A stretch of DNA of 64,000 bases from Ovis canadensis (Eukaryota; Chordata; Mammalia; Artiodactyla; Bovidae). Each line of letters starts with the position of its first letter. Position 1 is the first letter of the stretch. The stretch is from the NCBI RefSeq assembly GCF_042477335.2, contig NC_091245.1, positions 226,237,501 through 226,301,500 of the forward strand, given 5' to 3'. The notes beneath the pieces were generated by a model. It saw nothing but the letters and a program-made list of their open reading frames with translations, made no database searches and was not told the origin of the DNA. Shown here piece after piece: positions 34,231 through 46,196 of this stretch. The position numbers were made by a program, and so were the translations under genes.

Positions 34231-36744
34231 AACCTCTTCATACTTAATATTCATTAAAAATTAGTTAATATTAATCATATTTTAAAGAACATACATGTAT
34301 TTGCAGATTTTGATCAAATTACTATGAATTTTCACTATACTATATCATAAAATACACAAAACACAGAATTTAAAGGTGGTAAAAAGTCCTAAATATATAG
34401 CACTAATTAGCAAATTATGTTTTTTTTGTTTTGCCTGATAATAATCCTTAATTTAGAAGTTCACCAGTAAACTATACCCTCACACTTTTTTGTATATCCC
34501 TACAGCATACTTTTAGTGACTCTATTATCTGCACATTGGCTTGTTTAATAAATTATTTTACGTGCTGTTGATGGTCAATCCATTTCATTCTAATGGCTTC
34601 TCATTGCTGCCTCATTAAAATATAGCATTACAGATCCATTATATTCCAATGGCCAGTCATTGATTTCCTTCTTTTATTAAAACCACTCAGACTCAACAGG
34701 AAGCCTAATCAGTATGAATCATCTTATCCTCTACAAAATGGGATGGAATATTCCTAAATTTATTTTTGCACTTTGAGAATACACTGTACCTTCTAATGGA
34801 TGTAAAATTAAAAAAAATAATAAGTGAAAAAGTTTTCTTCTTTTTAAAAATATATACATCCTGATATGAACAATTTTCCATAATTATGGTTCCTCTTTGT
34901 CCCTTATGAAATTGATATGCTATACCAGTGAAAAGAGAGATTGTAGTTTTTACTACTATGTGTAGAATCTAATTCTTATTTTTGCAGAATTTATTTCATG
35001 GTTTATATAATCAAAACATATACTTTGATTTCTTAAATGAGAGTCTACTCTTCTACTAAACATTATATATATGTGCATATTTATACATGCGCCCATAGAA
35101 CTGCATTACTCTAAAAATAACTTCTTAATTATCATACAGACTTCATTCATTCGTACTAACATGAGTATAAAAGATCAGCTGTGAGTTTTCTGGTCTAATT
35201 TTGAAAGCTATTGATAGTGGTACTTCATGTAACCTTTACTATTCCTTCCTAAACTTTAGTCTATAGCCTAAGAAAATAAAATATATGTATTTTTTTTTTT
35301 CATTTAAGGGAAATAGATGACCTGATTATATACTCTTAAATGTGCATTGAGTTTACCTGATTCTTTATTATAAATTCAAGTTATTAAAAAAATCTAATAT
35401 ATTAAAATATGTGAAACTATCAAAAAGTAACAATAATGAAATTCTCAGTACAAACAAGAAGGTTTTCTCCTTATTCTTTTTCCTTTAGCTATTATAAACT
35501 AATCTTAATTGTATCTTCAAATTACTATTCAATTTTTTTTTTCAAATAACCCTTAGCATTATCATATCTAGGCTGGTAAAATTCTATGCAACTCAGGCCA
35601 TTTTGGGAGCACCTGTCTTTACAGGGCTTTTTAATATCTGCTCTACTTTTCTATTCAATACCTTAATTTTAGTCATTTCCAGGAGTCAATTCTTATAAAT
35701 CTGTGACCATAAAATTCTATGAAAAATAAGTAAAACCTAGCCCAATTCTGATGCCCATTCTGACAGTAATACCAATATTTGTATTTTTCCACATCACCAA
35801 GAGATGAATTCAATTCTGACAGTATCTGGAAATAGCATCTGATCCTAAAGGCTAAGAATTCAGTCCCACAAGACTGAGTCTATAAGAGATATGTTTCTTA
35901 ATAAAGAGTAGAGTTGGTAAATTGTGAAAATGAAGTCTGTGGACACACCATATAATTTGTACAGTTACTTTATACAGGTACCACAACAGAAATATATTTC
36001 AGAATAGAGCCTGAAAGTGAGTAGCCCCTGGGTTTCTTTGTCAGTGCTTTGAAGTCATCTGCAGTCTGTTCGAAAGAGATTCCAAATTGTTCCTGTGTCT
36101 CCAGCCTTTTGAAGACTGTTCTTGTGTCCATGTTCCATGTGGTAGTCATACATTTAGTCATCCCTATTACTCTCCTGCTTAAAATGCTTGTCTTTTCAGC
36201 TGTTTATGAACAAAGTCAGATTCTCACCTATTTTCCTCAACTCCCACATGCTTATTTTTGCTCTTGCTTTGCCAATCTAATTTTGAATTCCATGGTAGTA
36301 GCTGGCTCACAAACACATCTTGGCTTCTGTTCCTTTCCTCCCCACCTTCCTCACTTCTCTGCCAGTGTCTCCTGCACTTGAAGCATGGTCTACCTGCACG
36401 GAGGTACTTGACTCAGAGCTTGCTTCTTATTGTACTGTCTCCTTCAGCCCAGTGGTTGCCTCAGATCTGACCTCACAGGCTGAATTAAGATTTTTGTCCT
36501 TTCTGACCTTCAGCCCTGTACCAACTTTAGTTATTTCTTTGTGCATGCGTTTAACTATTTTCCCCATTTTGTGGTTTGAATTTTTTAATTATTACATTGT
36601 AAATATCACCATAGATACTTAACTTAACAGTCATAAAGTTGGATAGTATCTCAGTCTACCATTGACAATAAAAGGGTTTTAAATAGCTTAGATTTGATCT
36701 TTTCTCTCCCAACTGAAATATTATAGCATGGAGATCTCAGTAGT
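34231..36744. other. 2.5 kb AT-rich DNA, no gene supported
   Basis: No recognisable repeat over most of the length. The less AT-rich part 36120-36560 has overlapping frames of 70-110 codons on the plus strand without motifs or splice-defined exons; I would not call a gene. A decayed ancient LINE/SINE is possible there. Confidence 0.4.
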
Positions 36745-36764
36745 CATACACACACACACACACA
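36745..36764 (+). repeat. (CA)n microsatellite
   Basis: Ten CA units next to the 3' end of a SINE. Confidence 0.9.
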
Positions 36765-36775
36765 TTTTTATGGCA

Positions 36776-36990
36776 TACTAAGTCACTTCAGTTGTGTCCA
36801 ACTCTTTACAACTGTATGGACTGTGTCCTACCAGGCTCCTCTGTCCATAGGATTCTCCAGGCAGGAATACTAGAGTGGGTTACCACACCCTCCTCCAGGG
36901 GATCTTCCTGACTCAGGAACTGAACCCACAGCTCTTATGTCTCCTGCACTGGCCAGCAGATTCTTTACCATTAGTGCTGCTTGGGAAGCC
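36776..36990 (-). mobile_element. Bov-tA SINE, minus strand
   Basis: CTAAGTCACTTCAGTTGTGT tail, CCAGGGGATCTTCC..., head ending TGCTTGGGAAGCC. About 215 bp, moderately diverged. Confidence 0.85.
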
Positions 36991-37920
36991 CATATACAAA
37001 ATTAATATTTGATAAATGCAGCAATGAAACATTATATATGATTGAAAAAATTTGTTTACTACAGAAATTAAAATAAAACTAGATGATTAAACAAATTGAA
37101 AAAAAAAAAAAAGCAACAGTTCCTGACATTGAAGAGCTACATTTTGGTATTGCTGTGAGCTGGCTTTTCACTCAGGCTTTGGTGTTGATGTTCTGTTGAA
37201 AATAAACAATTTAACAAACAAGTGTCAGGTAAGGCCATTCTGTGATCCTGACAGCTTAAGATTAAAGGAAGATCATGCCATAACCATGTTTGTACACAGA
37301 TAAATAGATGGACATTGTTTACACCACAAAAGTAATGACTTCTTCCATTCCTAATTAAAATGGCCCACGATGTTTTGTTTTCCACTTATGGGTTTATCCG
37401 CACTTTATTCTTTACAAATTATAGATAAGATTTGGTGTAATATTCTATAATGGTATCACCCCACCCTCCTAAAAGCACATAATCAAGAGCTTCCCAATCC
37501 ATTTATACCTTCTTCAAAATCATCTAATATATGCCCAAATCTTATGAGCCGAAAGATCCTTTTATTGGCATGCCCTACTATTTTTCAAAATGAGCTGTCA
37601 CTTATTTAAGCAACCTGGTACATAATATAAAAGAGGTCATTTCTGTTACATTGGTTTTTATTTCTATCTTTTCTTCTGTTTCTTTCTTAGAATGTCTATT
37701 GTCCATCTGTCTTTATATGTTGCATATTTTCTTCCATTAGTCTTTAACATATTTACCATAGTTATTGTAAATTCCCTTTTTGATAAGATCAACATTTTGA
37801 TTCTTGCTTTGCATCTTCAGATTTCATCTTTAACCACATTGTCATGCCTTAAAATTTTTTGTTGAAAGCTCCACATTTTGTGTCTGGTAATAGGAATTGA
37901 GGAGGATATGTATATTTTGT
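36991..37920. other. Single-copy flank of the provirus
   Basis: AT-rich, no gene. This is the pre-integration sequence on the left of the endogenous retrovirus whose 3' LTR begins at 37921. Confidence 0.4.
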
Positions 37921-37972
37921 TGTTGATCTGAAATAAATAGTCTCCAGCAAAGAAGAGTTTATTTGGAATCAA

Positions 37973-38237
37973 CTGCTGCTGCTGTTGCTAAGTCGCTTCA
38001 GTAGTGTCTGATTCTGTGCGACCCCATAGACGGCAGCCCACCAGGCTCCCCTGCCCCTGGGATTTTCAAGGCAAGAACGCTGGAGCGGGTTGCCATTTCC
38101 TTCTCCAATGCATGAAAGTGAAAAGTGAAAGTGAAGTTGCTCAGTCATGTTTGACTCTTAGCGACCCCATGGACTGAAGTCTACCAGGCTCTTCCGTCCA
38201 TGGGATCTCCCAGGCAAGAGTAATAGAGTGGGGTGCC
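37973..38237 (-). mobile_element. Bov-A2 SINE in the LTR
   Basis: Two Bov-A monomers in reverse orientation with (CTG)n at the left end. A perfect 12-base target-site duplication ATTTGGAATCAA is at 37961-37972 and 38238-38249. It inserted into the 3' LTR after the provirus was in place. Confidence 0.95.
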
Positions 38238-38384
38238 ATTTGGAATCAATAGAGAATTATAATTCAAGATCTGGAGCCATGATGCACTACATGCATGTCC
38301 CAACACTGCAAAGTAAGGAGAACCCATTCACAGAGGGGAAAAGGAAGTTGACATGGCTATATATTGCATAATTTATAGCAAACA

Positions 38385-39448
38385 TTCACAATAAACTGTG
38401 GAAAATTCTGAAAGAAATGGGAATACCAGACTATCTGACCTGCCTCTTGAGAAACTTATATGCAGGTCAGGAAGCAACAGTTAGAACTGGACATGGAACA
38501 ACAGACTGGTTCAAAATAGGAAAAGGAGCATGTCAAGGCTGTATATTGTCACTCTGCTTATTTAACTTATAGGCAGAGTACATCATGAGAAAAGCTGGGC
38601 TGGAAGAAACACAAGCTGGGATCAAGATTGCTGGGAGAAATATCAATAACCTCAGATATGCAGATGATACCACCCTTATGACAGAAACTGAAGAGAAACT
38701 AAAAAGCCTCTTGATGAAAGTAAAAATGGAGAGTGAAATTTTGGCTTAAAGCTCAACAGTTAGAAAATGAAGATCATGGCATCTGGTCCCATCACTTCAT
38801 GGGAAATAGATGGGGAAACAGCGGAAACAGTGTCAGACTTTATTTTTTTGGGCTCCAAAATCACTGCAGATGGTGACTGCAGCCATGAAATTAAAAGACA
38901 CTTACTCCTTGAAAGGAAAATTATGAACAACCTAGATAGCATACTGAAAAGCAGAGATGTTACTTTGTCAACAAGTCCATCTAGTCAAGGCTATGGTTTT
39001 TCCAGTGGTCATGTATGAATGTGAGAATTGGACTGTGAAGAAAGTTGAGCACCTAAGAATTTATGCTTTTGAACTGTGGTGTTGGAGAAGACTCTTGAGA
39101 ATCCCTTGGACTGCAAGTTGTCCAACCAGTCCATTCTGAAGGAGATCAGTCCTGGGTGTTCTTTGGAAGGACTGATGCTAAAGCTGAAACTCCAGTACTT
39201 TGGCCACCTCATGTGAAGAGTTGACTCATTGGAGAGTTGACTCATTGGAGAAGACTCTGATGCATGGGAGCGATTGAGGGCATGAGGAGAACGGGGTGAC
39301 AGAGGATGAGATGGCTGGATGGCATCACTGACTCGATGGACATGAGTCTGAGTCAACTCTGGGAGTTGGTGATGGACAGGGAGGCCTGGTGTGCTGCGAT
39401 TCATGTGGTCACAGAGTCGGACGCGACTGAGCGACTGAACTGAACTGA
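38385..39448 (+). mobile_element. BovB, 1.06 kb, in the LTR
   Basis: 5'-truncated within RT (starts at CACAATAAACTGTGG, the DHNKL block) and runs to GACTGAACTGAACTGA. Target-site duplication ATAGC-A/C-AACA at 38375-38384 and 39449-39458 (9 of 10). The frame holds NLRYADDTT at about 38650-38675 but has a TAG at 38572 and shifts at 38740 and 38970. A 16-base unit GAGTTGACTCATTGGA is duplicated at 39217-39249. Confidence 0.92.
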
Positions 39449-39640
39449 ATAGCCAACAAAGAATCCATGGTTTTTCAATGTCTGAGTCTTTGCCAGAAAG
39501 GAAGAGGAATCTTTCTTTCTGTGAGGCTATGCTATTATAATAGAGCATAAGAACTCCTCCGTCTGGTCTCCCAACTCTATTTGAAGTTTCATATATATAT
39601 ATATATATATATAGTTTTGTTTTTTTTTTTCCTTTTAACA

Positions 39641-39656
39641 TTACCCCCTTTGATCT
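39641..39656 (-). promoter_or_regulatory. Polypurine tract next to the 3' LTR
   Basis: On the minus strand GATCAAAGGGGGTAA directly precedes the LTR start TGTT. A purine run ending one or a few bases from TG is the plus-strand priming site of retroviruses, and its position confirms orientation and LTR boundary. Confidence 0.75.
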
Positions 39657-40024
39657 AGATATTTCTCTTAAAGGGTCACTGATCAAGGATCAGATTTTCT
39701 AGTTTCAGTGTCTTTTTGTCCTTCTATCCCAGGAAGAAACTTTCCTGAGTATAGTGTATCACATTGGAAGGAAAATACACAGACTGGGAATCATGAGGTC
39801 ACATTCAAGTATCAATAAGTGGTAGGAGGGAGAATTCACTGATACCTTTTATCTAATATCCATGTCTTATCAAGATCAAAGATGTTAGGTATCATCATTA
39901 TGTCATCATCAAATGTCTGGTAACAAACTTTCAACAGACCTGCTCTGGATATCTTGGGAAACTTGTCTCATCAGATGTTGAATGCTTCAATTCTGGGAAA
40001 TCTTTGATTTAAGGCATATGTCTA
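39657..40024 (-). other. Remnant between integrase and 3' LTR; env essentially missing
   Basis: Only about 370 bases separate the end of integrase from the polypurine tract. Class I env genes are 1.5-2 kb. No signal peptide, furin-type site or fusion-peptide-like stretch is visible, so env was deleted, or was never complete in this lineage copy. Confidence 0.65.
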
Positions 40025-41000
40025 GTTAGAATTTGGTGCTTTCTTTAGGTGTACCATGTGAATCCAAGAGTTTGTTCCTTGGAATTTGGCAATGTGAAGG
40101 TGGGTTAGCAGTGTCTGCGAGGGATCCTCCAGGTAGATTGAAGAGGGCTCTTCTATAAGCATCTTTTCTAATAGAATATTCAGGTTGTAAGGTACAATGC
40201 TTTACATCATTGTCTCCTGAGAGTGCACCATGAAAAGACTGCTCTTGCATGCTGGAGTATCTCTCCTTTCGTCAGTTGTAGGTCAAAAGAAGCAGAAGCC
40301 AAGTGTTTTTATGGCCTACTGTGACTATTTCAGAGGGTGAGAATTTACGAGTTCCAAAAGGAATAGAACTAAGATTTAGAAGGATCAATGAAAGTGCTTG
40401 TGGCCAAGGTATTTGCAGAGATTCTGTAAGTTTCCAATTGAGTCTTAATGCTATCAATTCATTTGACTAAAGCAGAAATTGACAGTGATAAGTACAGTCA
40501 AAATGTAAAACTGATCAAACACTGCATACTTGTCAAACTGCCTAACATTAACATGGGTTTCTTAATCTCTATGAAGCTTGGAAACTATTTCCCAGATAGG
40601 GATGATCTTTCATGAAATGAATTTAACCACAGAAGAGATCATAGCCTATCTTCAAAGGAAGGCTTAAAGTCCAATAGGAAAACATACAGACCATGATTAA
40701 AACATATGTGCATCCATGAGACAGAAAAAGTTATTGAAACCTATTTTCCAGGCCTTAAATTGTCCATTAGGCAGTTTAAAATGTTCAGAAGCACTACAAA
40801 CAGGCTTCTCTGCGTTGTACTTCAGATAAGTGGAGAAATGAGGTTGACACTTTTTGAGGCTTTGTTAATGTTTTCTCACCAATATTGAATCATGAGTACA
40901 ATGATTTTGGCACTAGACCAATAGTTGAATGCACATACGTAGTGAGGAAAGGGAATTTTAGAGTCTCTGATAGGACTGAGTTGTTATTTGGTCCAAAGAA
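40025..41000 (-). pseudogene. Retroviral integrase, decayed
   Basis: The minus strand shows scattered class I integrase blocks in order: LPNGQFKAW (start of the core), a residue run around VCSVF, TESLQIPWPQALSL with LLNLSSIPFGTRKFSPSEI (core/C-terminal boundary), and a C-terminal part with EQSFHGALSGD, HCTLQP and HGTPKEST. The frame is broken by several stops and shifts (readable pieces 40457-40272 and 40250-40026). I cannot locate a complete DDE triad. Integrase would join viral DNA to the host chromosome; this one is dead. Confidence 0.8.
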
Positions 41001-41640
41001 GAACTTTCTTTTTTAAGCAAACAAATCATTGTATTCCCAGTCTTGTTTTTCTCTGAGCCTTTATACCCAGTTTTTTGGCTTTTGCAACCAGATTTTCTAA
41101 GATATCATTTGGGAAAATATCCCTTTGGAACATGATAGAGGTTTGGCTGCTGTTGGTTCCTTTAAGGGCAGAATTCTTTGCAGAAATATCAGCAAGGTGA
41201 TTGGCCCTTTGTTTCCAGAGAGCCGAATTTAGAATACTTGAAAATTTAATAATAGCTAAAGCAGCAGATATACTTATGGCATTTTCAACATATAAGACAT
41301 TTTAAAATTTATTTTCTCTGGATGTAAGGAACCCATGTGGCTTCTACAACATTCCGAAATCATGAGCTATTCCAGAAACACATCTACGATCAGTATAAAT
41401 ATTGGCAGTTTTTTCCTTGTTTAAACTACAAGCCCATGTAAGAGAACATAATTCAGCCAAAGTAGTCATAGTGCCCAAAGGCCAAAGATAAAAATACAGC
41501 CTCAGCAACATCAAAAGGAGTAGCAAAAGAAAATCCGGCACAGTTTTTACCTCTGTCACCTTTAGGTAAGAACTACCAGTGAACCATGAGAAATCATCAT
41601 CACCCAAAGACCTTTCTAGTAGATGACTGAAAGGAGCCAA
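41000..41640 (-). pseudogene. Retroviral RNase H, decayed
   Basis: A 98-codon minus frame (41640-41344) contains DDDFSWFTGSSY, LAELCSLTWACSL and NIYTDRRC, followed downstream by HLADISAKNSAL at about 41220-41165. The pattern is the class I RNase H. The first catalytic Asp is missing: the expected FTDGS reads FTGS, an exact loss of one codon near 41580. The helix Glu (in AEL) and the second Asp (YTD) remain. A frameshift between the first and third motifs breaks the domain. Confidence 0.85.
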
Positions 41641-42700
41641 GAGGTAGTTCGTTAAGCAGTTCTAAGGGACTTTGTCCATGGCAGACGGGAGAAGAGTAGC
41701 TTGGTTAAGGTTACTACAACATAGAAGAGTTCTGTGAGGTTCAGTTAACAAAAAGACCTCCTAGGCTGTGAGGTGGCTGACTGAGAAATGTTTAGCGTGA
41801 TGAGAATTTAGGAAAGCATCTACTGCATGAGGTACAAAAGTGGTTAAAGGAGATCTCTTAATGATTTTCCCATTGGCCTCAACCAAAATTACAGTGTCTG
41901 CAATGGATCTTAGCCAGCAAGGCCCATTTGCTGGCTACAAACATTCTATGGCTTGCTGCTGGTCTTCATATTTTTGTGAAAGTACTCCAAGGGCATTATT
42001 TTCTCATAAACAAAAAGAGAAAAGTGGTGCCCAAGGACAGACGGCTTCATCAAACCCTCTCATAAGGTCTTCAAAACTATTTTCCCAGTTCTTCCTATAA
42101 AATTGGATAGGGGTTGTTATTTTCTAGAACAGAAAAGATTTGGCTGTAAGAGAAATTTAGAATCCACTTTTGGCAATAACTAACTAAGCCAAGAAAATCA
42201 CACAGTTGACACTTTGTTTAGGGTATTGGAAACTTAGGACACCAGGAACTTTATCTGGATCTATATTTAGCCCTTGATATAATATTAATACATACCCTAA
42301 AAATAGAATTTAGGTTTGGATAAACTAATTTTTATTTGGCAAACCTGTATCCCTTTAAAGCTAAAAGCTTAAGCAAGTAGATGCTGACTTTCTGTGAGGA
42401 GGCTTGAGAATGCTTGCCACATTATTGTAGCAAAATAAAACCTCTTGGGGACATAGATCAGATTCCAGGATTTGTTAGAAATAAGAAGGATTCTCAAAGA
42501 GGCACTGAGACATTACTGTCCAAGTGAATTGTTCGTCTCTCCAAGTAAAAGCAAAAAAGTATTGGCTAGCTTCATCAACTCTTATAGTAAAGAATGCACC
42601 ATATATCAACTACAGTAAAGGATTTGCTTCAGTGGAAATGGACGTTAGTAACTTTTGAGTTTTAAGGGCAACAGGATGTTTAAGTATAACGATGCCATTT
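41641..42700 (-). pseudogene. Retroviral RT, palm/connection part, decayed
   Basis: Minus strand: GAFFTIRVDEA (palm entry, about 42600-42565), FAFTWRDEQFTWTVM (about 42550-42505), a segment equivalent to the catalytic YVDD (about 42435-42420) that is not readable there, LLKLLALKGYRF (about 42380-42345), DPDKVPGV (about 42265-42240), then NWEN-region and connection domain to 41640 (CVPHAV..., NSHHA). Many stops. The catalytic motif appears lost through a small deletion or substitutions. The first part of the same gene lies 11 kb away at 53700-54130 because of inserted L1, mariner and BovB copies. Confidence 0.8.
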
Positions 42701-43917
42701 ATTTATTTTTGTAAATCTCTTCTTTTATATTTTTTAACTGAAAAATAGCTGATTTAAAATATTAGTTTCAGATATATAACATAGTGGCTCAGTGTATTTA
42801 TAGATTATATTTTGTTAATAGTTATTAAAATTGTGGTTATATTTCCCTAGCTATACAGTGTATTCTTATTACTTATTTGTTTTATACATAGTAGTTTGCA
42901 TCTCTGAATCCCCTACACCTATTTTGCCCTTCCTGCTTTCTGCCTCCCCACTGATAACTGCTAACTTGTTCTTTATGCCTATGAGTCTGTTTCTGATATG
43001 TTATATGCAACTTTGTTTTATTTTTTAGATTACATATATGACATAACATGGTGTATTTATCTTTCTCTGCCTGAATTAAATCAATGAGCATACTATACTG
43101 TAGATCCTTCCACATTATTTCAAATGACAGAATTTCATTCTCCTTTATGGCTAAGTAATATTCCATTGAGTATATATCATATCTTTATTATTTCATCTAT
43201 TAAGGGACACAGTTTGCTTCGATGTCTTGGCTATTGTAAATAATGTTGCTAAGAACATTGTGATATATGTATCTTTTAAAATTACTTTTTATTCATTCTT
43301 CAGATATATATACAAGGAATTGGAATGCTGGTTCTTATCTTAGTTCTGTTTTTAGCGTTTTGAGGAACTTCCACATTATTTCCATAGTGGTTACACAAAT
43401 TTACATTCATACCAACATTCTGCTAGTGTTCCCTTTTCTCCACATCCTTGCCAATATTTGTTATTCATAGACATTTGGATGATAGGCATCTTGACAGGTG
43501 TAAGGTGATGATCTCTCATTGTGGTTTTGATTTGCATTTCTTTGATGATTACAATTGTACACATCTTTTCATGCACCTGTTGGATTTCTGTGTGTCTTCT
43601 TTGGAAAAAAAATGTCTATTAAGGTCTTCTGCCCATTTTTAATCATTTTTTAAATATAGAGTTGTATAGCTATTTATGTATTTTGGATAGTAATCCCTTA
43701 TTGGCCATACAATTTAAAAATATTTAATCTTATTCAGTAGATTGTCTTTTCATTTTGTGGCTGTTTCCTTTGCTGTGCAGAAGCTTTTAAGTTCAGTTAG
43801 GACTCGTTCATTTATTTTTGCTTTTGTTTCTTTTTCCTTAGGAGAAATTTAAAAATATACACATATGGCTATAATTCATGTCAGAGTGTTCTGCATATGT
43901 TGTGTTCTAAGGACTTT

Positions 43918-44150
43918 GTACTTTGGCCACCTGATGAGAACTGACTCATTTGAAAAGATCCTGATGATGGGAAAGATTGAAGGCAGGAGGAGAAGGGGAT
44001 GACAGAGAATGAGATAGTTGGATGGCATCACCGACTCAATGGACATGAGTTTGGGTAAACTCCTGGTGTTGGTGATGGACAGGGAGGCCTGGCATGCTGC
44101 AGTTCATAGAGTCACAGAGTTGGACACAACTTAGCAACTGAACTGAACTG
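43918..44150 (+). mobile_element. BovB 3' fragment inside old L1
   Basis: The last 233 bases of BovB with a perfect 9-base duplication AAGGACTTT at 43909-43917 and 44151-44159. L1 sequence reads through once the insert is skipped. Confidence 0.93.
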
Positions 44151-45888
44151 AAGGACTTTATGTTTTAGGTTTTGTGTTTTGGTCTTTAATCCATTTTGAG
44201 TTTCTTTTTGTGTATGGTATAAGAAAATGTTCTAATTGTACTCCTTTGCATGTAGCTGCCCAATTTTCCCAGCACCAGTTATTTAAGAGACTGTCTTTTC
44301 TCCATCATATATTCCTGTCTCCTTTGTGATCAATGAATTGCCTCTCAGTGCATGGACTTATTTCTAGGCTCTCTGTTCTGTACAATTGATCTATGTATCT
44401 GTTTTTGCACCAGTACCCTTCTGTTTTGAATAGTGCAGCTATGAAGTATAGTCTAATGTTGGCGAGTATGATATCTCCAGTTTTGTTTTTTTCCCCCAAG
44501 TTTGCATTGGCAATTTGGAATCCTTTTGTGGGTCCATATAAATTTTACATTTATTCAGTCCAAGTCTGTGAAACATGTTTTGGGTGTTTTGATAAGTGTT
44601 GTATTAAGTCTGCAGATTTCTCAGGGTATTATGAACATCTTCACAATATTAATTCTTCCAGTCCATGAACATGAGATATCTTTCCATTATTCTGTGTTAT
44701 ATTAAATTTCCAGTTTTCATGATATAGGTTTTGCACCTCCTTGATAAAGTTTATTCCTCGGTATTTTATTCATGTTGGTGTGATTTTAAATAAGATTGTT
44801 TTCTGACATTCTCTTTCTGATAGTTAATTATGAATGTGTAGAAAAGTGATACATTTCTATATATTAATGTTTTAATCTTTCAATTTTACTGAATTTATTA
44901 GTTATAATAGTGTTTTGGGTAAAGAATTTAGGGTTTTCTATATACAATATAATGACATCTAAAGACAGTGATAGTTTTATTTCTTCCCTTTAAATTATGA
45001 ATATCTTTTATTTCATTTTCTTCTTTTATTACCATGGCTAAAACTTTCAATGGTATATGAGAAAGAAGTGATGAGAGTGGGCACTGTTGTTCTGTTCTTG
45101 ATTTCAGATGAAAAGCTTTCAGCTTTTCACCACTGAATGTGATATTAACTATGGGTTTGTCAGAATGGCCTTTACTATATTGAGATAGGTTCTATACCAA
45201 CTTTGAGAGTTTTTCCTCATAAATTGATATTGAATTTTATCAAGTGCTTTTTCTGTGTCTTGAGAGGATTGTGTGACTTTTTATTGTTTCTTTTGTTAAT
45301 GTGATGTATCACATTGATTAATTAGTGGATATTGAAACATCCTTGCATTCTGTAATAAATTCCACTTGATCATGGTGTATGATTCTTTTTATATATTATT
45401 GAATTTAGTTTGGTAATATTTTTTTGAGAATTTCTGCAACTATATTCTTTGATATTGGCCCGTTACTTAATTTTTTTGTAGTGTCTTTGTCTGGTTTTGG
45501 TATCAAGGAAATGGTGGTCTTATTGAATGAGTTTATGAGTGTTCCTTCCTGTTTAATTTTTTGGAATAGTTTTAAAAGGATAGTTATTAACTCTTCTTTA
45601 AATGTTAAGTGGAATTCCCCTGCAAAGCTCTCTGGTCCCAGAGTTTTGTTTGCTGGAAGATTTTTTTTTTCAACAGACTACTGTTAAAATTTCACTACTA
45701 TTGATTGGTCTGTTCATAATTGCTTATTTCTGCCTGATTCAGTCTTTTACTGTTGTATGGTTCTAGCCCATTTCTTCTAGATTTTCCAGTGTGTTTTTCT
45801 GCAATATCAGCTGTTATATCTGCACTTTCTTTTCATGTTTTGTTCATAGTCCTCTCTCTTTTTCTTAATATACCTAGCTAAAGATTTA

Positions 45889-46196
45889 TCCAGTCCATTC
45901 TAAAGGAGATCAGCCCTGGTGCTGTTTGGAAGGAATGATACTAAAGCTGAAACTCCAGTACTTTGGCCACCTCATGCAAAGAGTTGACTCATTGGAAAAG
46001 ACTCTGATGCTGGGAGGGATTGGGGGCAGGAGGAAAATGGGATGACAGAAGATGAGATAGCATCACTGACTCGGTGGAGGTGAGTTTGAGTGAACTCCAG
46101 GAGATGGTGATGGACAGGGAGGCCTGGGGTGCTGCGATTCATGGGGTTGCAAAGAGTCGGACACGACTGAGTGACTAAATTGAACTGAACTGACTG
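45889..46196 (+). mobile_element. BovB 3' fragment inside old L1
   Basis: The last 308 bases of BovB with a perfect 9-base duplication AAAGATTTA at 45880-45888 and 46197-46205. Confidence 0.92.

Larger units (their letters stand above)
37921..39640 (-). mobile_element. 3' LTR of the provirus, interrupted by a SINE and a BovB
   Basis: The LTR pieces are 37921-37972, 38238-38384 and 39449-39640. On the minus strand the LTR starts TGTTAAAAGG (39640) beside the purine-rich tract and ends with ATCAACA (37921). It matches the LTR at the right end of the window in several blocks, e.g. TGTTGAYCTGAARTAAATAG, and the GGAAGARGAATCTTTCTTT region with TCCCAACTCTWT. A (TA)n run lies at 39590-39612. No tidy duplication of the flank is visible on the left. 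Confidence 0.8.

Noticed and set aside
34222-34232. ACCCTAACC near a SINE end as another telomeric tract
   Set aside because: It is less than two repeats and is explained by the SINE head sequence GGGAAACCC joined to unique DNA.
36049-36622. Overlapping plus-strand frames that could be an exon cluster
   Set aside because: Three frames overlap with no conserved motif, no clear splice sites and no similarity to a known protein. Possibly a decayed ancient repeat.
37961-38249. Bov-A2 and BovB inside 37921-39640 as evidence against an LTR there
   Set aside because: Both inserts have their own target-site duplications, and the remaining three pieces align in order with the LTR at the right end of the window.
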